Program-made: the position numbers and the translations under genes
The notes under the pieces: model-generated
Database searches by the model: none
Told to the model about the DNA's origin: nothing
Seen by the model: only the letters and a program-made list of their open reading frames with translations
In this document: in pieces, positions 1 to 9,947 of the stretch
Position numbering within the stretch: the stretch's first letter is position 1
Layout: each line of letters opens with the position of its first letter
NCBI GenBank assembly: GCA_900175165.2
Contig: FWWN02000177.1
Coordinates: 124,001 to 188,000, forward strand
Source of the DNA: Rhizomucor pusillus
Taxonomy: Eukaryota; Mucoromycota; Mucoromycetes; Mucorales; Lichtheimiaceae
Direction: 5' to 3'
DNA: 64,000 bases

Positions 1-85
1 AGCATGTTTGGGTCTTTGAATTAAGCGCGCCATGCTAGAGTGAACGAGCAAAGACCCCTTGCTTAGTTTTCTATCATCATTTATT

Positions 86-951
86 TTACTTGCTCTCATC
101 ATTGTCATTCTTGTTCTTATCATCTTCTTGTTTGTTATTATTGGTTGTACTACTATTGTTCCTGCTACCACTGTCCGATTGAATTCTAGTCTTGATCCCC
201 TTGTACAGAGCATCCAGTGTCTTATTTGCATGATTTCTAAGTGTTTCCAAATGCCGGCTATCCGTTGCTGTCTCGTAAGCCTTGCGGAAAAATGCTGTCT
301 GGGATCCATCCGACCAAGATTCCTTGTAAAAGTCGATTCCTTCCTTGGAGACCTTGGCAATGCGCTCGGCTCCGCGGTAGAGACGTTCCAGCTGCTCAGC
401 AAGATCAACTTGATAATCCACTTCCTTCCTAGAGAGATATAGACAGTTCCTCTGAGTTAATGATACACGTATCGAGAACAACAAGAGGTGAGCATATTAA
501 GAACACTTGCTTGTCATCTGCACTTTGTATATCTAATAATCATGAGCATCTGCTTCTGAAGCTCCTGTTTGCCTTTATGCAGTCTACCTTGCACCGGGTA
601 TGGTCCGCTCACTATCGAGTAACCTTTCAAAGGATTCCACGACTGCGCTGCCAACTGGTCACCGCGTAGCTCAGCTTCTCTTGTGTCCTTTTCTTTCTCC
701 TTTGCTGAGGGAACCCAGGTACGCCGTAAGCATAATCTAGAGCAATCGGCTTCATGTTCAGGTCGGGAAGGCTTTGCGCAGCGTCTCAAGCACCATTCGT
801 CCCAATCGCGAGCATTGATAGTTCTATATGCAAGAAAATGCTTCACGAGAGGAGGGAGATTCCTGTTGCTACCGCCAGCGTTGCTGTCCTGGTCGGTGTC
901 CTTGGCAGGCTGTTGTGTCGAGGATGGTGGTTCCTTGGTGGATCCAGGCAT
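86..951 (-). CDS. Hypothetical two-exon protein, 256 aa
   Basis: I do not recognise this protein. Exon 1 runs 951-524 and exon 2 428-86; the 95-nt intron (donor GTGCAG, acceptor CTCTCTAG) joins the frames exactly and gives 256 residues. The N-terminal 35 residues are polar and low-complexity. A compact segment around residues 35-75 is rich in Cys, Trp and Arg, with the string CLRRCAKPSRPEHEADC followed by CLRRTW, which could be a small metal- or disulfide-stabilised motif. The second half is helical and charged, ending in an Asn/Asp/Lys-rich tail. No signal peptide or membrane segment is visible. The ATG at 951 is the first in frame. The gene lies just outside the transposon to its right. A real gene is likely because the splice sites, phase and composition agree; function is unknown. 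Confidence 0.6.
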
Positions 952-1429
952 GGTAATAGTTGAAGAGACCGTGGAGACTGAAATTCTCCTCCGCTTGGAT
1001 GGTTATTGAATCGCATGAAGTGCATGAAATGAGCATTGAACTGAGTATTTATTTATCCAGAATCTAAAAGATTTGATATATTACTGCGTAGATGACTGGC
1101 TGATTTGTAAAATTCAAGCTTTTTGTTGAGTACGCTTGTCTTGTCGTTTGAAACAACATAGAGGTTTGCCACTAATAAGTCGAGAAGGACACTCTCGCTG
1201 GTGAACATTCCATGACTTGGCTTGTTCGAGTCCCGTCAGTGAAAAATTGGTATTTGAAGAGGCTCACATAATATGTCTCCAAAGGGGGCTGCGAAGAAGT
1301 CCACACATCTTCCTTCTACAGTTACTTTTTTCTTTGTCGAACGAACCTTTCCATTCTACAAAGCTACTATACTTCATTGCCAAATTGACTACTGCGGAGT
1401 TCGAGAAAGATCTGCAAGTCTCCAACCCC
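952..1429. other. Intergenic, left flank of transposon
   Basis: AT-rich sequence between the start of the minus-strand gene at 951 and the transposon. It should contain that gene's promoter. I see no convincing gene, tRNA or repeat here. Confidence 0.5.
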
Positions 1430-1710
1430 ACATACACTCTTTCCATAAAGTAATGCCGCCCCAGTGAAAATTGATGTCGCATTTTGTCAAAAATCAAATT
1501 CGCGTTTCCCAAACATAGATGTCGTGCGCTTACAAATGCGTCAGTTGACGTAGTGCAGACTGAGGATATGGTACTAAGCTCTCCGAGCCGCAGTCGAAAC
1601 GGAGTCAACCAGAATTGACTTAGGCACGACAGTCAATCAAAGTATCACACCACACACATTTCAAAATGGATAACCAATTTCTCTATGAAGATGGGCAAGG
1701 CAACGTCGTT
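1430..1710 (+). repeat. Left terminal inverted repeat
   Basis: This 281-bp stretch is the reverse complement of 6180-6460 with one mismatch (1442 against 6448) and no gap. The transposon arm proper is 1435-1710; the outermost bases include the TA flank. The arm carries what would be the transposase promoter, ATG (1666) and first 15 codons (MDNQFLYEDGQGNVV), after which homology stops and unrelated sequence begins. This side therefore holds only a start-codon stub. Confidence 0.95.
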
Positions 1711-1935
1711 ATAATCTCGGATGTTTTTTTGTCCGCTGGCAGTCTATACGTCTACATGATGTCCTGGAAAATAGTCCCCTCCCGAATGACGAGAGGAATC
1801 CCGGATGACAACCGGAGATTGGGACATCGTAGATATCCTAAGCGTCCGTAGATTTCTCAAGGGCGATCCTATGTCTCGTAGGATGGAATAGTTTTAAAGG
1901 ACGTCGGTTGGTCGGCAACAGAGACGGTAGCCCGA

Positions 1936-2861
1936 TTGTCTATCGATGGACATAAGGACATGGACGACCTTCACTGTTCCCTGTACCAACTGTTTCAAAT
2001 AACGGTTCCATACCCATTCCACGGCGAAGACCCACTACTAAGACCAGTTGCTATTGGGAAAAAAGTGCAGGAGCTAAATCCTTATCTTTACCGTGCTTAT
2101 CCTGAGACAATACCATCCACCCCTAGCGTGTCATCATTACCCAGCATACCCAGTGAGACAACTCCCTCTACTGCTGCTGAGATACAAAGCAACTCACAAC
2201 CATCGACCGTGTCCGTTCAGTGTGCATCTAGTGGTATCCGACCACCAGCGCCATCATCGACTACGTCATGCAAAGCACCGTTGTTAAAGCGAAATAAAGG
2301 TCAGTTTTCACTATGGTTTCATATTACTTGGCTAAATACTCTGTTTATTGTACACAGAAGTTTTCGAGGTCGCCCCTTTCCCTCTCACTCGAGAGAGATT
2401 ATGTCAATCATGAATACAATCGCTACCCCCAACGACCCTCAAAACGGCGATTATTATGCTCACTCAACACAGCCAATTCGAACTACTCCGGGAGATGTTA
2501 CCGGGGCTTGAAAATCACTGGTCGGCACGGCGATTAAACCTTCTGGGAAAAGAACGATTGTGGGACAAAACAGAAAAAGAGTACGTCAATGGACTACGGG
2601 TAAATGCTCGAAACTATGGGTGGTAAAACCTGAGCTTCGAGGTAATTCATGCTATTTTCTGCTCTTCAGTTGTATCTGTTGCTCACATCATCTGCAGCGT
2701 TTACAGTTTCGAATACGGAGACATTGCATCAATTTTGGCATTATCTCAAGCAGGATCCGAATACGTGGATCACGGTTGGATACGCTCGTAAATTTCTCAC
2801 GAAGGAAACCGAATCGACAAGAAAACGACTATTTCAAATAAAGATTGAACACTTTACTTGA
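1936..2861 (+). pseudogene. Decayed spliced gene captured inside the transposon
   Basis: A reading frame from 1936 gives a Ser/Thr/Pro-rich protein of about 120 residues up to a clean intron (donor GTCAGT near 2301, acceptor TACACAG at about 2353). After the intron the frame reads on (EVFEVAPFPLTRERLCQS), meets an in-frame TGA near 2410, then continues as good coding sequence containing FELLREMLPGLENHWSARR and ending KEYVNGLRVNARNYGW at a TAA near 2628. Another coding-like block (about 2670-2861, including TLHQFWHYLKQDPNTWITVGYA) follows a possible second intron. I do not recognise the family. In-frame stops within otherwise coding sequence, together with an intron, suggest a cellular gene fragment carried by the element and now decayed. 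Confidence 0.45.
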
Positions 2862-3052
2862 CAGGAAAATGTGAACGGGTGTACGTTACCCTCTGCTGGA
2901 ACGCGATTCTCCTCGTGCAGAAAATTAGTTGCCGCAGCTAGAAGGTTGCCATTTCGATATTAATGGTAAGCTCCATCACATCTTTACAGTTCAGTTGTGT
3001 CCGTAAAAGTTACTGAACATTTTGCAAAAGATTTTACCCGACTTCTCCACTA

Positions 3053-4442
3053 TTTTTTTTTATATGTATAAAGGTTTATTCGGCGATGGACAAGACGTCT
3101 ATTGGTGGTAAGCCAAAGATAAATAGGAAAAATAAAATACCGTTAAATGACTAAGCTCTATAGATCAACTATTAAACAGAGTCATACAAGACTTCTAGCT
3201 TGGGCAATGCGGATGGAGGCAGCAATCGCTTCTGCGGCAACTGCATTATTGTCAAACGAGACTTCGTCGAAAACATGTCGCCAATGAGCTTTCCATATCG
3301 ATGCGATCGTACATGCAACGATATGGGTCCATTCTAGGTTGAAGTGCGGAAGAACCTTATAGCGAATGATACGGACGTGCAGAATATCTCGACAGGCCAG
3401 AGATCGTTGCTGAGTTAAGAGTTTTTGACAAACTTGAGACCAAATGATCGACTTCAACGGACAGGTAAGGAGGAAATGCTGTTGGGATTCAGGTTGGTGA
3501 CAAAGCGGACACACAGGAGAAGGAAAACGATTCAGTAATATCTTGTAGAGATTTCTCGACAAGGAAGCTTGCCATGGAGGTTTCTGTAAAGGATAGTGCG
3601 GGCGTGATGAGGTATGGACACTTTCCAAAAGTCCTTCCAGGCGGCAGCAAAGCCTCGAGGATATGATTCTGGTAGATCTTTCCACGGAATCAGAAGGCTT
3701 CGGCGAAATTCTTTGCGAGTCAGTGTTTCCAAGCCTGAACCACCTCGTGTCAAAGGATGGACAATATTTCCAGCAGCGGCGGTTATCGGATGATTAAGAA
3801 GTCGATAGAAAAAAGTCTTAAGTTGCCATTTTCCTGCGAGTAGAGCCAGAGAAAAGGCTTGGATTTGCTGTCGATGTTGGAGGCGTTCATCGCGGTGCTT
3901 CAGGCGAAACGTGCGGTCAACCGGATCAAAGCTATAAGCATGGTGGACTGCCACTAAAAACCAGGGTGAATGGTAGATTGGTGAGATTGGCAGGTCCGCG
4001 TTTAACGACCATATGACCTAAATGCAAGGCTTGTACAGAGAATACCGAGAAGTTAGACCATTCCACTTGTAGCCTTAACAGGTCAGCGGCGCGAAAGAAG
4101 GAGCGGAAAGGGCCTAAGCGAGACCCCAGGCTTGTCCTCAAGGCTGGAAATATAAGGGGCAAAGACGTGTCGATGGACGCACAGGCGGATTTGAGGGTAT
4201 ATTCGAGGATAGGTAAAACAAAGCACGGGGAGTTTGAGACTCGACTTCTCCTCTATACACAAAAGCAGATCCGATTGGTAGTCAAAGACTACGCTGGGCC
4301 AGGAGATTGTGGTTATCCATGGACATGCCATTGAAATAATCGGTCGATTCGATCTTCTAGAAAAAGGGGCAACCGCAAAGTTCAACTGCAGAAAACAAGC
4401 AGTCCGTAGATCAATTTGGAATACAGTACATATCGTCTTCAC
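3053..4442 (-). pseudogene. 5'-truncated LINE retrotransposon, C-terminal fragment
   Basis: Three overlapping minus-strand frames (4442-4083, 4162-3932, 3954-3182) read as one broken polyprotein. The last contains a reverse-transcriptase zinc-binding motif, CPLCHQPESQQHFLLTCPL, near 3500-3440, which marks the C-terminus of non-LTR retrotransposon ORF2 proteins (zf-RVT family). Upstream text such as RGGSGLETLTRKEF and LLAGKWQLKTFFYRLL fits the region between the reverse transcriptase and the zinc motif. No polymerase or endonuclease domain remains. A run of nine T at 3053-3061 would be the A-tail of the inserted copy. Frame changes near 3950 and 4120 show it is dead. Confidence 0.7.
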
Positions 4443-4951
4443 TATGTCAGCAACTTTTTCTGCCTCTTTTTGACCCTCTTTTTGACCTTGTCCGCATCTC
4501 TGTCAGCGACCATTACTTTGAGCATACCTTCGGATCGAATTTATATATACAGCAGATCCACTTGCATTCGACTTGACTCCAATGCACTGTGCTGATTGAC
4601 ATTAAGAAGCGTAGCTCACTTCCTTGGAAACGATCCAACGAAAAAGCAGGTGACCCCTTTTCGTTGACTCTAACCAAGTTGTACTTCCAGTACTGTAATA
4701 AAGAACCACCTGCCGATTTGGCCGTTGTAACAACATTTACACTGAAGCATGCTCTGATGTGTGCCCATATGATTAAAACATTACTATCAAGCAACATTTC
4801 TTTTAAATTTTTTTAATTGTCTGTTATACACCTATTTTGAGACTGTAGCTCATATTCATAGATCAACCTAGATTCAGATGCCTGACCCATTGTCACTGAC
4901 CTTGGGAGCAATTGTGCATCCAACTCTGTAAATTTCGTAGTGAGAAGCATA

Positions 4952-6224
4952 TCAGAGCTGCTCTCTGTTACGACACTGATCTAAGCACTTATGGGAATGA
5001 GAGACAAAACCTTCAAAATCGCTCAACCTTAACCTGTTGGATGCTTCAGTAATTCTAGTCATCAGTGTCTCTTTCTCCAAAAGCCTGTTCCGTTTAACTT
5101 CGCTCTTAACGACTGGCCAGAACTGCTCGATGGGGTTGAGCTCAGGTGAATATGATGGAAGATAAGCATACCGATATCTCCGAGACTTAATGTACTTTTG
5201 AATATCCTCAGATTTGTGGATAGGGACATTATCCATTACCAGATAATGGCCCTTCATGTGTGGATACTTATCCATCTCGTCCATTGTAGCCTTCAGAAAG
5301 CTCAGGTAATGTCCTGTCACAGTCCCTATGCTTGTAAGATCAGCATGACCTCCTCGTTTTCTTGGCCGGCAGCTGTGGAAGTCTTTAACTGCATTTAAGT
5401 AGATTTGAGGCAGAGATAGCGGCCAATATAGTGGTCGTCTTGGCTTGTGTTATGGAGACTGTGACCACTGCAGGTGAGCCTTTCTTTGACCAGGCCATGC
5501 TGCGCTTCATATTAATATGGAAGGCAGACCCATCCAGAAAGACACAGTTTTTCCTAAAGTCCATGTCAGTAGTCTCCCGTTTACGGACCCAACCAAGGCG
5601 CTCTTGGATCTTGGCCTCGCTGTTCCTGTCCACAGGTTGGAACCGGGCTTTTTTCAGTGTCAAGTTGCACTGCTTCCTCACGAATTCATAGAGAGTGCTC
5701 TTCGAGACTTCAAGTCCCTCAAACTTCTGAAGCAGCCGCTCCATTAGCTGCTCTAGTACAACTGAAGGGTTCTCATCAACTCTAAGATGACCTTCTTATG
5801 CTCCTCGATGAGAATACGCAGGCGGCCATTCTTTTTATGCTTCTTGAAGATGCTGTCAGGGTCCTATTCATATTAGGTGGCCCATCTCTGCGCCGTACGA
5901 ACATGGATTCCCAGCTGCTTCGCAGCAGCTGATGCACTCAGAACCTTCTCAAAACCTCACTTTGTCCTTGTCAGAGTAGAGTGTATATTCTCGCTTAACA
6001 GTAGCTTCTGTCATGTGAACATCTGTGTCCTTTGGTTCATCAGTTTGCATAGCAACGGGTTCACGGTCGCTCTCACGAGGCATATTGCACAAATACTGCG
6101 TGTGCCAGCTCACTGTTTCAAGAGCGTACGTCTCCTCGACCACAAAATAATCCGTGGGTTCAGAGCTGCCATATTCATCAACGACGTTGCCTTGCCCATC
6201 TTCATAGAGAAATTGGTTATCCAT
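4952..6224 (-). pseudogene. Decayed Tc1/mariner DD34E transposase
   Basis: The frame starts at 6224 (MDNQFLYEDGQGNVV...), reads to about 5952, then continues in other frames at 5744-5385 and 5320-4952. Visible motifs are a helix-turn-helix segment near 5930-5870 (AAAKQLGIHVRTAQRW), the first catalytic Asp in VFLDGSAFHINMKR (about 5590), the second in YLVMDNVPIHKS (about 5240) and the Glu in YSPELNPIEQFW (about 5130), with 34 residues between the last two: DD34E of the IS630/Tc1 superfamily (DDE_3 domain). At least three single-base frameshifts (near 5952, 5775 and 5395) and two stops, TAA and TAG near 5877 and 5868 where Gln codons are likely, inactivate it. Confidence 0.85.
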
Positions 6225-6460
6225 TTTGAAATGTGTGTGGTGTGATACTTTGATTGACTGTCGTGCCTAAGTCAATTCTGGTTGACTCCGTTTCGACTGC
6301 GGCTCGGAGAGCTTAGTACCATATCCTCAGTCTGCACTACGTCAACTGACGCATTTGTAAGCGCACGACATCTATGTTTGGGAAACGCGAATTTGATTTT
6401 TGACAAAATGCGACATCAATTTTCACTGGGGCGGCATTACTTTATGGGAAGAGTGTATGT
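6180..6460 (-). repeat. Right terminal inverted repeat
   Basis: This is the partner of 1430-1710, 280 of 281 positions identical in inverted orientation. On this side the repeat leads directly into the rest of the transposase reading frame (minus strand, ATG at 6224). It is therefore the original 5' end of the transposase gene, and the left arm copies it. Confidence 0.95.
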
Positions 6461-6469
6461 AGCTTGATG

Positions 6470-7010
6470 CCATCAAAGTGGCGTCGGATCAACTCTAACT
6501 GTCCATCATCTCCGAGCATGCACTCTCCTAGCAATTTGGCGAGCAAACTGGGAACAAATCTTTGATAATACGCCATTTCAGCCCACAGTCATTGCTACCA
6601 AAGCGATTGGGATGATACATAAGATCGTAGAAGAACAGCAGCTAATGTGCTAATACACAGACTTTTCACTTTTTTCCATTGTGTCGATAGGTGTTGGCAA
6701 AATGCTACACCTGAATAAACACCTTGAATAGAATAATAAAAAATCAGAGTGGCGTCGGATCTGAAAGCTTGCACGCTACTAGCCATCTGGCGGGCACATT
6801 GGGCGTCAGTCTTCGACGAAAAGCTCTCTGTCCCGAAGGTGGTAGCTGAAAAAGCCACGTCCTTGATCTTGAAGCTAGCCAAGGAGCAGAATACAGGTCT
6901 TTAGTTTTAGCTAATAGCAATCAGATACTTAGAAGCGTAGTGTTGGCCTAGTTAGCCACACGTGAATAAAACATCATACAAAAAATCGGAGTGGCGTTGG
7001 TGTTCTGGCA
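6470..7010. repeat. Diverged tandem repeat array, about three copies
   Basis: The string GTGGCGTCGGATC (6480 and 6753) and its variant GTGGCGTTGG (about 6991) recur every 240-275 bp. Copies 1 and 2 are also alignable downstream, for example GCATGCACTCTCCTAGC (near 6515) against GCTTGCACGCTACTAGC (near 6768), then TTTGGCGAGCAAACTGGG against TCTGGCGGGCACATTGGG. Copies 2 and 3 share an adjoining run, read on the minus strand as GATTTTTT, then TTTATTCA and GCCAACAC. On the minus strand both copies encode related peptides (ARQIARRVHA and ARQMASSVQA), so a piece of an old gene or transposon was probably duplicated in tandem and has decayed. Confidence 0.55.
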
Positions 7011-7212
7011 CGTCGCCGGAAGCAGCCGAAAAAAGGGGATGATCGACATTGGATATCATTGTTGTTCCTGTTGTGTTTGATGTTATTTTGTCAAAATGAG
7101 GCACGCCACTGAGGGAGGGGAATGATGTTTCAAAATGTCATGTTAACGGCAGGTTTTCCCAAAATTGTCAAGCGTGAAAAAGGTGACTTCAAAACTGTGT
7201 AGTGTTTTAACT

Positions 7213-7443
7213 TCACTGGTCACATGCTGCTACCTGACTACTAACGACATCTTCATCCGTCAAATGAAGCGCGTGAGCAAACAGAGCATAAAAATTTCCG
7301 AGTTGCACGGTAGCGTTGTCAAACTCGCCTTCAGGGAAAAGAACCGATTTGATGCTGATCAATTTGGGAGAAATCAGATAATGAAGAAGCAGCGCGATGA
7401 TAGCCATATTGCATACGAGCAAAAGGCCAAACGTAGAGGGCAT
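7213..7443 (-). pseudogene. Unrecognised coding-like fragment
   Basis: A minus-strand frame of 76 codons ends with text that looks like protein (FPEGEFDNATVQLGNFYALFAHALHLTDEDVV) before a stop at 7213. No convincing start or splice partners are visible, and I do not recognise the family. Its position between a decayed tandem repeat and another broken frame suggests a relic. Confidence 0.25.
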
Positions 7444-7709
7444 CTAACTCTTCGATAATCACGCCATCAATTGTCAAAACTTTCAGCAACGGTAAAATAA
7501 AAGATGATGCTTCCGCGCATATACTTCAGATTTCTGGATTTGAGCGATGCCGATCATGTATGCTCGTTGATACACACGTTTCTCTCCATGCAAAAATCAT
7601 ACACATTATGACTTACGAAAATTATCCTTCGTCGATTTTTATTTACCAGGAATCGCTCATCCCAAAGTGAAAATGCTCCTTGTGTTCTTCATATCAAATA
7701 CTATGTCGC

Positions 7710-8080
7710 AATTCTTACAAGTATGTATGACCTTCCATCCATTTCTCAGGCATGTGTTGCACAAGGTTTGGATTTTCATTGGAAAAGAAAAAGAACATAT
7801 CCTCGTGGTGCTCACCCTGACGGAATTTCTGCAAAAGTCATAACACCGATGTGAATTTTCTTTTGTATGTGAATCTGGGATGTGCGACAAACGTGTCAAG
7901 AAAGAAAGCGCGGATAATACGCCGCCCGTGTGCACGTTGTTGGAGGTCGTTGAAAATAGTAGTGCCTCGGCGTTCCTCGGACAAGAAAACGATCTACGAG
8001 GCATCCGTCAAAGCGGGTTGGTACGTGCGTAGTCCGCTAAGCAAGAAAAGCCCGATATCTGAGAAACTGGTGCTGCTATA
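7710..8080 (-). pseudogene. Unrecognised decayed gene fragment
   Basis: Read on the minus strand in one frame, this stretch gives coding-like text: RTYQPALTDAS, stop (TAG near 8006), IVFLSEERRGTTIFNDLQQR, FFLDTFVAHPRFTYKRKF, a second stop near 7843, then KFRQGEHHEDMFFFFSNENP and HMPEKWMEGHTYL ending at a stop near 7712. The frame is kept over about 120 codons with only two nonsense codons and no frameshift, which suggests a fairly young pseudogene or an unspliced gene. I do not recognise the family; an origin from a mobile element is possible given the neighbours. Confidence 0.35.
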
Positions 8081-8328
8081 TGGCGGCTGATGCAATCGCT
8101 ATGCAACAAGGGCTTGCCTTGTATTGAAATCATTGTATATCCCGCGGAGAGAGAGTGTGTGCATATCCCTCTCCCCCCACTCAAACAGACCACTACCCCC
8201 TTGTTTGGCCCTTTCGGCCTTTTTTCCTCGACGTGCCTTTTCTGGAAGAAGCACAAAGCACCAATCAGAGCCAAGGACCCCGGACCCTCGTTCCCAAAAA
8301 AATCAGCCGTTTGCATTGCCAGGATCCT

Positions 8329-8337
8329 TATATAAAC
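8329..8337 (+). promoter_or_regulatory. TATA-like element for the WD40 gene
   Basis: TATATAAAC lies about 60 nt before the ATG at 8396, on the same strand, after a C/T-rich tract. The spacing suits a TATA box with a short leader. Confidence 0.45.
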
Positions 8338-8395
8338 CGTGTTTCCATCTGCTTCCTCAAGATCTTTTGAATTTATTTTCCTTTCTATCCAAGCC

Positions 8396-9947
8396 ATGTT
8401 CGCGTACGCGTATCCAACTTTTCGAAACAACAATTACCCGCTAGCGCAAACAAAGGAACCTGCCACTGAGCAACCTGAAGCGCCATCATCCGTCATGTAA
8501 GTAAATCCTTGTCTTTTAAATGTTTCAACAGAGCATTTTGATATTAATCAGCAAATTGTGCTCTGCAGTTACGACAATGGCTCTTTCATTTATCCCCGTA
8601 TCAAGACCCACCACGGTGTAAAGACAACCATCCAGCACTGGTAAGTAGACTCCAAAGCTGGGGACATGAACATGGAAACCGCGGAACCGTGGGATAACAT
8701 GTTTGCTGTTCAATGAACAGGCAATTGCGAAACCTTATTCGATGCCCAACTTCTCACACAATTCTTCATCCCATTCAGAATGGTCTCAACATCGTAAGTA
8801 TGAAGGAGAAGAGGAAAAGAGGAAGTTTTGAGTATGAGTTCTGATGAAACATCCCATTTAGTATGATTCCAAGACTGGTCAAGATACGCCTCTCCTTAGC
8901 GACCTGTCATTTACACCGACTGCCATTGATGCTGGGTAAGCAAAAGTTGTGGCATGGCAGGCGCGTAAACAAACTGTTTCTCACGGTCGTGATGATAGTT
9001 ATGGCTACATTGCTTTGGCTGGACAGCGTGGGATGGTCATGTTAAGGTCCTTGACGAGCGATTGGTCTCGTGATTTTACTGCAGGCCCTGGCATCAATAA
9101 CTCTGTAAGCCTCTCGAGATACAGAGATCAAATCCGAGTGATCGTATGCAATAATGACCATACTGTAACAGTGATGACTGTGCCAGACATGGTCAAGATT
9201 GCGACGATCAAGATGGCATGCGCGATCAATCACAGTAAGTTATTGTTGGGTTCTATCTGATTGCATATATAGAATTTAAAATTAACCTTGTGCTTCTCTC
9301 CCTCACCTTCGTCTGCACTGTATTTAGCTTCAGTGAGTCCCGATGGCCGAAAAATGCTTATGGTTGGTGACAATGGAAAAGCGTACATGTACAATGTAAC
9401 GGAATCTGGTGAATTTGAGGAAGGATCGTCCTACCAAGGTAAATTAATCCTTAAAATTTCTTATTATGCGCTTCTTTTGCCTTCTCTCCTGTCCAACTGC
9501 ATTTACTCACACATATATCAATTCAAAGTTTCAGATGAACCGGCCCTGTCATGTGCATGGAACCACTCATCCGAAAAATTCGCCATTGCCAGTCAGGATG
9601 GATATGTGACAGTATACTCGACTCTCAGAAGCGAGCCCCTGTGCAGGATCCAGTCATCCGAGACACGAAAGACCAGAAAGGCACCACGGAGTATACAATT
9701 CAGCAACGGACCCCTCGATTTGCTCGTTTATGCAGAACATGTTTCAACCGTCAACATCGTCGACACCCGGACTTTTGAAACTCGACAAATCGTGCGCCTT
9801 TCACCCTCCGACGTCGACTACCACGTTACGGGCTTTTCCTTCTCCCCTGACAACAGAGCCATCTACGTGGGTCTGGAAGACGCCATCGTAGAGCTGAATG
9901 TTGATGTCTGTGCACGACGGAGATTCGCTGAACCGTCGTTGCTGTAA
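8396..9947 (+). CDS. WD40-like protein with DUF2415 domain, 361 aa
   Basis: Seven exons close in frame: 8396-8496, 8569-8640, 8721-8793, 8862-8935, 8999-9234, 9328-9438, 9529-9947. The protein reads as a beta-propeller with degenerate WD repeats (SVSPDGRKMLMVGDNGKAYM; SCAWNHSSEKFAIASQDGYV; FSFSPDNRAIYVGLEDAIVE). The segment YAEHVSTVNIVDTRTFETRQ matches the fungal DUF2415 domain near the C-terminus. There is no signal peptide or membrane segment. The protein is probably cytoplasmic or nuclear, and its molecular role is not known for the family. Intron 4 (8936-8998) is needed to avoid an in-frame TAA and to restore the segment DAGYGYIALAGQRG. Confidence 0.85.

Larger units (their letters stand above)
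1435..6455. mobile_element. Composite Tc1/mariner-like transposon (about 5.0 kb)
   Basis: The element is bounded by inverted repeats beginning CACTCTTTCCATAAAG at 1435 and ending with the complement at 6455, each flanked by a TA dinucleotide (1433-1434 and 6456-6457), as expected for the Tc1/mariner target duplication. Inside, from left to right, are a decayed gene fragment with a recognisable intron (about 1936-2861), a minus-strand LINE 3' fragment (about 3053-4442) and a minus-strand DD34E transposase relic (about 4952-6224). The transposase is broken, so this copy cannot move by itself. The alternative is that the two repeat arms belong to separate opposed insertions; equal arm length and TA at both outer edges favour one element. 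Confidence 0.75.

Noticed and set aside
1205..1245. A TTCGAGTCC string resembling a tRNA B box
   Set aside because: No A box, acceptor stem or paired T stem could be built around it.
8008..8433. A 141-codon minus frame antisense to the WD40 gene start
   Set aside because: It overlaps the promoter and exon 1 of a well-supported gene and shows no protein family.
8936..8998. An in-frame TAA in the DUF2415 WD40 gene
   Set aside because: It lies in an intron with good ends (GTAAGC to GATGATAG) that restores DAGYGYIALAGQ.
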